Positions 24,801-38,349 of a DNA stretch of 64,000 bases are shown piece by piece. A program made the translations under genes and the position numbers. Positions within the stretch are counted from its first letter, which is position 1. Each line of letters starts with the position of its first letter. The notes under the pieces were generated by a model. That model was not told where the DNA came from, made no database searches, and worked only from the letters and a program-made list of their open reading frames with translations. Origin of the DNA: Heliopora coerulea (Eukaryota; Cnidaria; Anthozoa; Scleralcyonacea; Helioporidae); NCBI GenBank assembly GCA_030142905.1, contig JASJOG010000041.1:1607501-1671500 (forward strand). The letters are read 5' to 3'.

Positions 24801-27800
24801 CTCCTGGATAAGCGTTAAGTTGTCGCGAGAATATCTCGTGCGTTTAAGTTGGATAAAAACTCGCCTCCAATTCCTGTAGACTCGATAGATAAACACGTAC
24901 AGCGGCGGACCGGTATCCCAAAAGGTGCGAGCACAAATTCCGATCGAGTTAACATTTTTCAGTTGACTTCGACAGTGTCAGATAATCATGAAAAAATTTC
25001 TGTACGCTGAAGATGATATATTTGTTGTTAGAGAGCTATGTAGCCTCTAAAATAATTGATTGCCTCTCCTAATTTGCCAATAACAAGGCAAGCTTGCTGG
25101 GCCTTGGCATTTCAAACGTAGATTGAGATAAAGGGTAGTGAAATTTATGTGAAGCCATGCTCCAACTGGGAATGCCATGGTTCCACTCGATCCGTGGAGA
25201 ACCGTTCCAGGCAATTGAGCCCAGAAGGGTTGAGTTCACTCGGGAATGTATTAAAACCTGTCTTACTGTTAAAAAACAAGAATAATGTCAAAAGTGAAAC
25301 TTAAATTGAGTTATATCGGTGACTGATTGACCAGTCGGAAATCGCAATCGTAAAAGGAATACTAATGCCAGCACACTATTCTTAGAACAGCCATAACCAC
25401 AAGCATAAAGTTAGAAGATTTAATACAGTCTGACGTTTCGTTGCCAAACGCGTAACATCTTCAGAGAATATTTACACAGTGAGATTGAATCGAAATATAT
25501 AATGACAATTAGAAATTTAGTCGAGTACTATTGCAAATGCTGCATTCTGATTGGCTACGCTACTCGCTATCTATTCGTCGATAGATAGCGAGTAGCGAAA
25601 ATGGCTTCCGCCTCTCGTTTTTGTGAAGTTTCTGAAGTCGAAATAGAATGCTTACTTGAAAGTGCAATCCCAGAGAAGAAGAAAAGAGTTCTTTGCAAAG
25701 TGTGTTTCTACTAAAACAATTAGATTATTCGCTCTCGATTTCTGTGAGGTGATAGTTGACTCGGGCTTCGCCCTCGTCAACTATCACATCATACTAATCT
25801 CGAGCTCATAATCTAATTGTTAAATAGGATGCTAATTAAGTTAACAATTAAACTAGACCAATTAGTATTGTATCTTGCCTCTCTACTCTAATTGGTTGAC
25901 TTAAGTAATTAGCATCCTGTTTGTCATTGTATATTACGATTCAATCTCACTGTGTAAATATTCTCTGAAGAAGTTGCGCACTCGGCAACGAAACGTCAGA
26001 CTGTATTAAATCTTAAGTTTATACTTGTGGTTATGGGTGTTCTAGGAATATTATGCTGGGCATTAGTATTTCTTTTACGATTGAAAGGAAGTGGTACGAT
26101 TGCATTACCGTTTCGTTCTTGTGTGAACAGATTTCACAACGTGAATTTGGACTTGTTAATGTGGCGCGTTCGTGTTTCATGGGTGATCAGACTAGGCCCG
26201 CAGCACGATGGAGAGATCAAACGTCATAAATTAGTCTTCTCCAAACTTTAACTGTTAATTAAAATAGAACGAAATGATTGCCTGCCTGAAATTTTAGCCT
26301 ACTTCGAAAGGGTATTTTCAACTTCAGAAGCCTGGGAGGTTAATCAAGTGTGGGAGTTATATTTTCGAAGGTTGTGGACCAGAGCATATTCGGTAATGGG
26401 GACGTTGTACAGAGTAAACATAATAATTAACTTCCGAGGTAAACGAACTTTATCCAAAAATCACAAACACATCATTTACTCATTTTCAGGCAATCCTAAA
26501 GGTGCTATGGTAACTCATGCTAATATGATATCCCTGGTCTCCTCAATAGCACTCATACTGTCGAAGGTAAGATGGCCCCTGGCATCGGATGATCACCTGA
26601 CGTCATTTTCCTCATTCTTTGATGAGTAGATAGCTCCAAAAGACAACAAGCCCACTTACACGGGACTGGAGGAACCACTGAACGATTTAACGTCGTTAAA
26701 CGAGACGACGCCAAAGCCTTACCGTCTACAGATTGTGATGCAAATGCAGATTTTCTTTTCAGTTATTTTGTGACTTAGAACAGTGGCTCGACTGAGGACC
26801 GAAACTGGGTCTTCCAGTACCGAGTTGAGTGTGGTGACGTAATATAAAGATGAGAGCCTAACTCAGGATTTTTATATGGAGAGCCATAATGACAGAAAAA
26901 ACAAAGTATTTAAAACAACTTTAGTAGCGTTTCGTTGCGGACGTGCAACATTAACAAGTAACAACGAAACGCTAGTAAAGTTGTTTTAAATACTTTGTGT
27001 TTTTTCTGTCGTTGTGGCTCTCCGTATAAAAATCCTGAGCTGGGCTCTCATCTTTATATTACGTCTACGTTTTCCTCCCGGAAAATCAATAGCCACGATT
27101 TTGAGTGTGATGACGATTGGTGAGCTAACTAATCATTGGGATTTGAGGACATAGATGGCTTGCGAAGAGTGAATTTGTGTTCCCTAAAATTTTTGTAAAA
27201 CGATTTAACCGTGTAAGTGAAAAGATTGATGTTGAACTTACTTTATTGCTTTTTTATTTCTTTCTTTAGTGCGGTTACGCTGTCACCAGCGAAGATGTGC
27301 ATATTTCCTACCTACCGCTGGCCCACATGTATGAACGCGCATGTCACGTAAGATTGATAATTTTTTATTCTTTCTGCTTTGAATAACATTGCATGATCTC
27401 CCATTTTAACTTTGTCTTATCCCCGGGGTGAAACTTCCGGTATATAGGGGTGATACCCGGTCTCAAAGCTAGGCATTTCGAACAGTATATCGCTGGGTTG
27501 GTTGTCAATCTTCCTGGTGCGTCACTCCTCGTATCCCCCAGAATCTTACTTATCGCTCAACTCTTTCCAGGCAAGATCAGTCTTTTGCTATTTTACTCTG
27601 GCCAACACCAGACCGTTGAACTCAGGCTAACGCCAGACGATGTTACTCATGAGACATCCTACCAGGAAAGGACTACTGTATTCTTTGCCGATCATAACTT
27701 ATAGCACGCTATTTTGCTGCACATCCTATCTTTCGTTTCTCATCGATTTTGTTTTATTTTTCACTGGTTTACAGCTCATGGTCTTTACTGAAGGTGCAAG

Positions 27801-30800
27801 AATAGGGTTCTTCACTGGAAACGTGCGTCGACTCACGGATGATATGAAGGCTTTGAGGTGCAATAACGTTTTAAAATGTACATATGTTTATTAATAGATG
27901 GATGGACAGGTAGACAGGTCTAATGATTGACCAACAGACAAGGGATCTAACACGTGTTCCTCAGCTTGGAGTTCAGGGTAGTGACTACTGCACTACAACA
28001 GCTGATTAAGTATAGGATCACAACTGAGAGTTCAAAACGGATGATTACTACTAAGAATCTACCAACAAAGTAGTTTTCCTCAGCAGCTGGTACTTAACGA
28101 CGTCCGTACGAAAAGGCGTTCTTTCCGAAGTCAATGAAACAAACCTGTGAACAGCTAAATCGACAGACGGCCAATCTGACAAACTGGTGATAGAGTCACA
28201 GACAATGGCGTAACGCCCTTGCGCTCTCATCCAGTGGAGCGAGGGGACCATCGACCCGTAGGGAAATCTTGATCGACAGATCTTGGTCGAAAATCCATTA
28301 GTATTAAACTCTCACAAAAATTGGCGTTGAAACTTTGTTTTCCTGTTATAATTTTTGATGTGATTATGTTAATGTGTCTCTGAAATCGATTCTCAGCGCT
28401 TTTAAATTTCTGAAATCACTCACTGACTTCGCCTCCTAGACGCCCACCAGAGGTTTCACCCCCTAGATCCCCCTACGCGGCACCCAGTACAAGGCTTGCT
28501 CGCTTCACTCGTAAGGGCCCCATTATTTTATGAGCCAAGGGGCCCTACGGCCCCCGCGCTACGCCACTGAACACAGATGAACAGGCTCGCAGAGTGACAA
28601 ACAGACAAACCCGAAAACATCAACATTCAGATACTTTGAGTCTTTTTTTTTTTTTTACTTCCATGTTGGTGAATTCACCACAATGATTTTGGTCTGGTTT
28701 TTAGACCGACAATCTTCATCTCCGTTCCGAGACTCTTAAACAGGATATACGATAAGGTAAGTCAAAATCTCTTCTCCGGCACCAACATCGCGTGCCGTAT
28801 AATTTGGAAAAGTTAAGGAAACGATTATTCCTTAACGGTCTTCCTAAGTTTCTCAGGTCTTGCGGTTCATTTGTTTTGACCCAGAAGGAAAGTTAGGGAA
28901 TAAAATAGTTTACGTCGTCTCACACACTCGAACAGCTTTACTGCTCGAATAAAAGATTTCACCTGTCGGGTGTTTTCCTCTTCTTGCATTACGTAGGTCA
29001 TGTCTGATTTGGAGAAAAGTTCGCTGAAGAAGTTTCTTTTCAACTTGGCATTGTCTTTTAAAGAAAGCGAATTGAACAGGTTAGTTTTGAAAATTGTCAT
29101 AAGTAATTCAATCATGTGGTTGAAATAATTGTTCGTCTGTTTGGGAAGGTGCTTACGAAGACAATGCTGCTGTTCGTCTTTCGACATACGTTTCCCTTCT
29201 GGAGTTAAGGATCAGAAACGAAGGCGGTGTGAGAGGACTCTTGTCTCCCAATATTTCAGACGGGATGGTTAAGTCCCTCCTGCGATATTTTCAGACGCAG
29301 GGTGAAAACGTACTCTTTACCTATGCTTAACCTAAATGTACAAGAAAGTTGTATCCTTTTTGATATCTTTAAAATCAAAGTACGTAAGCATTCCGGCCGC
29401 CAATGCTGGAAACACGGTACAAGATTGCATTAAATAATGCACGAAATCACCCCGATGTAACTTCGACTCTTACTTTGTCAGAACGTCTACCGCGAAGTTA
29501 CTGTCATTCCGCATTCACCAGTTATTTTTCAAATATTTTACAGGAACATCGTGCGAAACGACAGTATATGGGATTATGTGGTTTTCAGAAAAATCCAAGT
29601 GAGCTTATGAACTGACAAGTTTTTGTATACCTCTCCAAATGCCTTCATGTCTTTTGGTCAGGGTGTAATCCGAACTCTTTCTTTTATCAGGAAAGCCTTG
29701 GTGGTCGCATTCGATTCGTAATAAGTGGCTCAGCTCCACTCTCCGACAGAGTCATGAAATTCCTTCGCTCTTCATTTGGATGTTTTGTAAGTTTGGCTTA
29801 GAACTGTAGTATCTGCAAAGTCGGCCTAAAGGATGTTCTTGGCTGAAGTGATCTTTTGTTGGATATTAATGATATGCGTCGGCAAGTACAAGTGAATAGG
29901 GACCTTAAGGGCACGTTCATTCTAGCTAGTTAGATCGATCCGAGATCGATCTAACTGAAAAGCGATCTGAGTGTGAACGCTTGAATGCGAACTGAGATCA
30001 ATCCAAACGAGTCCATTTCAAGTGTGAACGCCTTCTCATAGCGAACTGAGATCGGTCTCAGATCGGTCTCAGATCGGTCTCAGATCGATTCAAGTTAGAT
30101 CGATCTCAGTGTGAACGGCCCCTAAGATGTACAACGTCAACTTGAACGACGAGGTTCTTTAAACAAAAGAATTCTTCGTGCAAAACAAAGAGAATAAATA
30201 AGTTTTATTCTCCAGAGCATTGTCAACAACGTCGTCATTATGGCTACAACGGTACTTGTACCATTTTCACGTCTTAAGGAAGACGTCAGCACGCAGAGTC
30301 AAAAAAGCTGTTAGTTAAGATTGAACTCAACTCGAGCCTGCATTCGCTTTAGAAGGATTGAAGCGTTTTAGTCGTCATAAAACAACCCGCAAGTATGAAG
30401 AATGGTGATCAAGAATCTGTGGTTTCTTTAAATGCAGAAATTTTAAAAGACGTCTTCGTTCAAGTTGACGTTGTAGATCATAAGGTCCCTAATGACATGT
30501 TGATACCGATTTTGCTGATATCAGGCTATTTTCGATTGAAATAACAGACTTCTACCGTAGTTGAAAAATTTAATTGTCGTTGTAAATGTAAATGCGGATA
30601 AGTTCAAAAGGATCGACGTACCATTGGAAAGACTCGTAGTGTTGTGAATTTCTGAAAGTGAAGCAAGAGATTCGACCAATGTTTTGTCGCGATGTTACGG
30701 ACCTTAAGCAAGCACAACGGGACCGTCGACAAAGACTTACTTCGTACAATTTAGAATTTTCATCAAAACAAGGAGAATGGATAAATGTTAGTCTGAATTA

Positions 30801-33459
30801 GCGAAAATTTGGCGGATAAATTTTGAAAATGCTGCTTTAGAAAGTTGAAATGTTTTCGCTGACATTGTGAGGATGCGAGAAGGTTTTTTGCTATGAAACT
30901 TGAACTCAACTGCTTAACTCTTTCAAGGCGGGAGCTCTCCCCTTGACCAGTAAAATCGTCTGATGTTACCCAGAGTAAAATGATAGAAGTCTTATGCCAC
31001 CAGGAAAGAGTTAACCAAAATACAGAAAACTGAACAGTTTATCTGGTAATCCGGGATTGGTGCTGATAGTCCTTTAAACAACCGGCCCCGGAGTGCTTTC
31101 CATTTGAAAATGTTAGTAGTTTCTTGAGATAATACTTACAAATGTACACAAGGTATTTGATGGACGTTGTCGCGAAGAGGTGGAAATTAGAATTAAGGTG
31201 ACAAAATTGTTTTTTTTGGGGGGGTTTGTTTTTTTGGGGTTTTTTTCGTGGTTCCGTGGATCCGATAAAACTTGAGTCTCCGGAGTCCAGAAGCAAGAGT
31301 ACCAATCATATCGGCATTCTTTTTCCGGTATACTGATACTTTGTTTCTCAGACCGACCGTCTCTTAATAGAAGAAGAGTGATAAAGGATTGGAGAGATGG
31401 CGTAAGAGTTAAACCTTGGTTCCCATGTGACAGTGAAGGTCGGCGATGATCGGAGAAAGCAAACTAATTTGTTTTCTCCGATGTTTGGCAATCGCTTTTT
31501 AACACTTTCTCATATATATTGTAAATGTTGTCGATGTTTGAGGATTAGACTCAACGTTGACAATGTGGATGGTGGTAGGGGTGATATTTCATTTTGCTGA
31601 CCGGTATGGTGTTTGTGTTTTATTCCCAAACCATTTCAGGTTCTCGAGGGCTATGGTCAAACAGAGACGACAGCAGCGGCTACGTTACAGCTGATGGGTG
31701 ATCCAAACATAGGTATAATTAACGGAACTGAGGGGCGCGTTTTCGTGGATTAAATAAACGGATTTTCCTGAAGAAGTTCGGACCATTGAAATCTAAAACG
31801 ACTGGAACGATATCTCGTTGCACCAGGCCTCACGATTGAATGAAGTCGACATGGGGGCAGCCATGTAGGTCTAAAACCCGCGTGGGAAAAGGTTGTATTG
31901 AAGCTTCATTTTTCATGGCCGGTTAATTCTGACAAATATGCAGTCCTAGCGACATTGTCCTACTTACGAAGGATAAAAAAGATAACTGTCAAAAAATCCA
32001 AAATTTAGGTAAATTTTTTCGCACTAGGTTGCGTGTTTTATCGCGTAGGGATCTGGGATGACCTGCAAATTGACCTACATGTCAGCCTCCATGTTGGCTT
32101 TAAAATACAGTTTGCAGGTATCGTTCTAGTCTTTCTAGATTTCAATGGTTCGGACTTAGTTTTCATATACGTTTTCACGCGTTGCAACGGAAGATTAGAA
32201 TCAACATAGATACTCCTCGAACTTCACAGATTTTGGAACCGACTACGACAACCTGTATATGTGCGTACAGTTTTATGGTTTGGTTTCCTGTGGTGACGTC
32301 ATCACTAAAAAGAAAACCCTCATAATTTTTGTATATTTCTGAGTTACGTAATTTTTAAGTTGTTATTAGAATCTGGACTTAATTCCCAAGAAAGCAGGCA
32401 TTATGTCTTATCGAAAGATACGATAAATTGTTGCTACTTCATTGAAATTTGAATTAACGAGTAATCGCATGAATAATTTTTCACGGAGAGCGGATCTTCT
32501 TCAAATGACTTTCAAAAATTTAGTACAATGCTAATAATGGCGAAAAATATGGAGGTCGTAAGTTTTTGATGAGGTTAGTGTGACGTCACCAGACTGCGTC
32601 ACCAAACAGAAAACTTTGCTGACATGTTCCACATATAACCCGGTTATTCCTCGATATTCTGAAATCCGTACCTCAAATATGTTAGCTGCTGAAGTGAGCT
32701 GTCCTTAGCAATTGTAACGGGGCAACGAAATATGTCGAAACACCCTTAACAAAAAGCAGGAGTCGTCTCGCAGTGTTAGAGCTGTTCAAGCATTGAATTT
32801 TCGAAGATTGCATAGCAACAAAATTTCATTTAATCCAGTGGCCTCTTGGCCAAAATTTAGTGGCGTAATTGTACCTGAGTATGGTTCATTGCGCACGCAT
32901 AAAAAGACGTTGAGTTGTCATTTTATCAAAAGAACAGCCACCCGCGAAAACGCAGACATTAAATTTTTGGATTTTAACGTTGGTGAATGCTTCAAAACTC
33001 GGTAAATAAATCACACAGGATAAGTGTGACGATACATCAAAGTTTCAAAATTTGTCTTGGGACATGACTAATTTTACCGACGAAGTCCGAAGATCATGGG
33101 GCTTGATTATGATAGTTGTAAAATTATGCTGTGTATTATGGGCAGTTCCACAATTTGGAAAGCATCTTATGTGTTTGATATTTTTTTTACAGTTAGAAAC
33201 ACACCAAACTGAAGAGATTGGTGTTAACATTTATTAATATATATGTATATACACATATACATGTATTTATATACATACACAAATTTGTACGAGCAATATA
33301 AATCGGGACATATAAAGCTTCCAATGTTTGTATCTTGACAAAGGGGCAGTGCCCCGGAACGTAGATTTTTGTTAAAGATTTTTTAAAGAGTTTTAGCTGA
33401 AAAAAATATTGATGGTGAACTCGATTAGGTGGAGGTTGGTTATTTGGAAATTTTCATAT

Positions 33460-33499
<40 letters not shown>

Positions 33500-33830
33500 G
33501 TATATATTATTATATCGCTTACCTCAAAAAGTCACTACAGCCTGTTTCATCTTGAGGTAGAATCTTCAGGTGACTCTACCATATAATTCTATTTGCTCTA
33601 TCTGTGCGATATTGAGCCCTCTTTGTATTTCGTAAACCAAAACGTTCACGTATATGTATGTAGGTATGTACATATATATATATACATATATCAGGATTGA
33701 GTAACGTGCATAGGTATTTGGATAGGTTGTAGTTATAGGAGCCGATATATATAACTACAACCTATCCAAATACCTATGCACGTTACTCAATCCTATTATT
33801 CCTAATGACCACACTACTAAAGACATATAC

Positions 33831-33871
<41 letters not shown>

Positions 33872-33883
33872 CGTGTATATGTA

Positions 33884-33938
<55 letters not shown>

Positions 33939-36900
33939 ATTTTGACGGTCATAATTTTGAATGTTAACATGGTAGAAATTGAAAGAAAAAACGAAGGAGG
34001 TGTTCGTCGAGAAAAGCATGAATGTTTCGAGGCATTTGATGGACATTGATTAAACCTTAGTTTCTTTTTCCTTTCCTGCATGAATGATCAATGGTTTTGT
34101 GTAATAATTTGACTACTGAAGTGCGAATCTAAACAATTTCTCTGACTGTTTAGGTCATGTTGGACCTCCTTTAGCTTGCAACATGATAAAGCTCGTCGAC
34201 GTTCCAGAAATGGATTACTTTGCAAAAGACGGATCAGGCGAGGTAATGACCTACCAGTAAAATTACCTAGTCCCTCCCCCCCAAAAACAATGTATGGCGC
34301 TCAAGCATCGCACCTTACCTCGGCCGTCGGTACATGTGCGAAGTTCCGACGAACAAGGAGACGCAGAGGTCGTATAACACGGTCTTTGGTGCGATCCATA
34401 TGTTATTCTTGAAACTTATATTCATTCTGTCTTTCTTTAAATTGTCAGCTCGGAATGACGTGATAATCTTGGAGTTTCAATAACTTTCAAATTGCCTTCA
34501 ACCGTTGCATCGGGAACATGACGTGTTAGCCATCATGAATAAACCAAATTACGAGCAGTTTTTTATTTTTTCAGATTTGCTTCAAAGGCTATAACGTCTT
34601 TCAAGGTTACTTATACGACGAAAAGAAAACCAAAGAGGCAATTGATGAAGATGGCTGGCTTCACTCCGGGGATATTGGCACTTGGCAACCTGTGAGATAT
34701 CCATTTTGCATCTCTCTCTGTTTTCATACACCTTTGGCCTTCCTGCCTGCCTATTTTTTCCCTCTCTGTCTCCCTCTCTTCTCCTCTCTTCGTGCCACCA
34801 ACCCCCTTCCCAGGCTCTTTCTCCCACCTACCTATCTGCTTATCCTACCTCTCCCTGTCTTCGTTCTCTCTACCTCAAGCCCGTACGGCGAGGTCACTGG
34901 TAGGGAGGGTAATTGGATTTATTTTCATCCATTATCAATCTCTTGTATGTTTATAATCTTCTCAATTTTCCTCGTCAAATGTAATACTATTTTCCTACAA
35001 TTTTCTAGGGAGGACCAATACCCCCTGTCCCCCCCATCAGGTACGGGCATGCACCTCTCTCCAGCCTTTTATTGCTCCCTACGTGCCTACCTCCCTCACC
35101 CGCGATATGTCTAACCACGTCTGTTCATCTCAATCCTTACCCATCTCTCACTTATCGTCTTTGAATTTTCCTCTCTCTAGAATGGTACTTTGAAAATTGT
35201 CGATCGAAGAAAAAATATATTCAAGCTTTCCCAGGTTTGTCATTTTATTTGGTTTTGGGATTTTGTTGGGGGATTTTACCATCTCTTCACCATTTTGAAA
35301 GTGAACTTGTGAGGAAATATTTCTTGTTTTAATGAGCGTTTCCTCATGCGAGGTGTTACAGCAGTGCATTGAGAGACCATTAGAGATGTTTCGTTGCTTA
35401 ATTTCTTTATTAAGAAACACGACTTATTGACTACAGGGGGAGTACATTGCACCAGAAAAGGTTGAAGAAGTCTACAGTGCCTGTCCTTCCGTCCATCAGT
35501 GTTTTGTTACTGGCATCGGAACGGAGGTTAGTTGAGTTAGTTTAGTTGAGTTAGTTTAGTTAATTTAGGTTAGTTAGTTCGTAAAGCCGTAAAACTTCTC
35601 AATATTTGCGTTTGATATAGAGTTGTGTGGTTGCAATCGTAGTTCCAGAGAAAGAAGAGTTATCGAAAAGATTTAGCGGAGATGTTAGTGACCTTTGTGA
35701 AAGTGAGGTAGGACGACTGATTGTGAAGTTCAAAATTTTCTTTTTTTGGTGTTCGTTATTTGGTACGTTTATATGATTGTGACCTGAAGAAAAATTCCGT
35801 ATGGTTGTAAAGTCATGTTAATCATAAGGTATGTATAAAAAAATGTCTGGATAACTTAGACGTCTGGGTTATGTGAAAGTCCGGGTAGAAATCGGATGAT
35901 TTACCGTCGGAACTATCGTAAAATTGGAATAATGCACAAGTCCGGGTGATCTGAATGTCTAGATGGTTTATCTGTCTAAGGGGCTGATTACGTGAGACCG
36001 GCACGAGTTCAAACCACGACCAAAGTGAAAATTTTCCGTAAGTGTTTACATGACACCGGAATGAAACTAAAGCCATGTTCTTGCAAACATTTCAGTCCGC
36101 ATTCCGTGCTTTTGTTTCCAGCAACAGTGTGTTTCTTGTTCTTTGCCTTATCAATAGTTAATCTGGAGATTTCGCGCTTTCACGAAGAAAATTTCGTACC
36201 AGTCCGAGTTCGAACCGGTCTGAACTCATTCGTGTCGGTCCAGCACTCGAAATGAGTGCGACCGGTCCGAGCTTATTTTTCGAACCGGTCTCATGTAAAC
36301 AAGAACAAGTATTTGTATGGTGTGCGATCTCAAGTCGTGCCGGTCTGACTTCGTACAGGTCTCTTGTAATCAGCCCTTAAAAATCTCAGTGATCTAAAAG
36401 TCCGGATAATCGTAAAGTCTTCATAATTCTGTAGTGAGTCATGATGTTGGAAGGGCAATGTGACCATAGGCGTACGGGGCGGGGGGGGGGGCAAGGGAGG
36501 CAACTGCCCCCCCAAATTTGGAGAGGACCAGATTCGGGCAAATAGCTCAGGTAGAATTGGTAAAAATAAATTTCTAAGCGTGATTAAAACAGAAAAATTT
36601 TCAAAAATCGATAAGGATGAACAAGAGTTTGGATATTAATGTGCATTCAGGTTGCCATATATATACCGTGTGCAGTATGTAATTCTTATTCCTAGGTTTT
36701 TTCTAACTAAACATTCGAGGACAGCGATTCAGGCAGATCGTCTCTGTCCCCCCAAAATGATTAGGGCCCGTACGCCTATGAGTGTGACAGTTGGACTGAC
36801 GTGACGGCCAACTTATTACATGCCTTTGTCATTGACGGGACGACTGCACTTTCGAGGGATACAATTGACGCCATCATTTGGTTGCTTGGAAGAGTTTAAT

Positions 36901-38318
36901 TCGCTTGCGTCAGGATGACGATGAGTAAGTAACGGTAGTTTAAACAATTTTATCGACATTAATTCAAATCCGAACCCTAAATTCGTGTACAGTATTTTGA
37001 TGGCGTGTACATTTTTACGATGGCGTGGATTGTGTCCCCCAAAGTGCAGTCTACCGTCATTGGTAATGACCTAACAGACGTTACCAGTTGAAACCACCAT
37101 CCAATACGCACATATTTTGTTTCAGGAAGTGAAAACACACATCCTCGAAGAAATGACAAAATACGGCAAGAAAGCTGAGCTAAGATCATTTGAACAGGTA
37201 TATATAAAGTCAATAATAATTATAATTATAGATACAGATATCTAATAATTATAGATACAGAAACGTCTAGCAAGCTGAATATAGCTGTAGTGTTTGTTGC
37301 TTGCTTGTTCCAGGGGTGGTGCCAGAGGGGCTGCAGCCCTAGTCGAGGAACCTTGAACCCCCTGCTGGGAAAAAATTAACAATTCAACGTGGAGTTTTCA
37401 CTGATGATAACACGTTCATATATTGTACAAACAACGAGTACTTGTTATTGATTCAGAGAGAAAGTAGACTCATCTTCATTTCAAATCTAAAAATTACGAT
37501 TATTCTTTCTTTTATAAAGGGGACGTGGTCCTGACCCCTCTGGTTTAGCCCTCTGGTTTAGCTCCCTGGTTTAGCCTCCCTGTCGTGGACGTTAGGCTCT
37601 GCGTTGGGGATTTCCTGGCGCCATTCTTGGCCGTTGTTCTCATGACATTGAGTTGTTTTACGACAGCTTCATGTTTAACCACAATCCTTCGCAGGCAGAA
37701 ACTTTTTACCACACTAAAATGTGGGAAGATTTAGTTTGAAAAAGGTTAGATTTGGTAAACAATAAATCGCTTACCCAATTAATTCATGGTAACATGCTGA
37801 ACATCCTTTCGCTGTAATTAGAGTTATTTTAACCTTGTAAAGCATTGTGGATAAATATACAGCCGCCATATTTTTCGGTACCGTCAATTATGTCTAAGGC
37901 TCGCACACATTGGCGCGTGATGCAATGCCTTAACCGTATGCCATACCGCGCGGAAACCAGCGCGATATTGTCTTAATGGTATTGTTCACAGTGAACATGT
38001 TCTCGATGTTGCGTTAGCGTGACCCGCTCAGTGTGACGGCTTTCATTAAGTGAGTGCGGAGCTAATTTTAAAGGGTTACGACATAAGTTGACGGCGTCGC
38101 ATTACGCGTCCAGTGTGTGCAAGCCTTTACTCTGCATTTGCGTCTTACGTCTAGCACGGTCGCTTTTTGTTCTAGCGTGCTTTTTACGTTTCGTATGCTT
38201 GTTTGCTTGCTCGTTTGTTTATTTGTGTTTACACGTCTCATACTTGCTAGGCCTGTAACTATACATCTTCCCACGATATATACATATGTGTATGTATATT
38301 TTTATGTGTATGTATATT

Positions 38319-38349
<31 letters not shown>

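Noticed and set aside
29205..29330. Possible ACSL exon after an 'aag' at 29203-29205 (frame begins [12 protein letters not shown])
   Set aside because: It has no ACSL similarity; 29544-29598 fits both phase and family sequence and joins exon 13 directly.
29898..30490. CRISPR-like array from the triple 'agatcggtctc' units
   Set aside because: The units are contiguous, without spacers, and lie inside a MITE in an animal gene.
33755..34081. Tyr/Ile/His-rich frames on both strands
   Set aside because: They come from (TA)n and (GT)n microsatellites.
34692..35114. 140-codon plus-strand frame after ACSL exon 18
   Set aside because: It starts at the exon's donor site and runs through a pyrimidine-rich intron; the peptide is Ser/Leu/Pro-rich with no family features, and exon 19 follows in the right phase.
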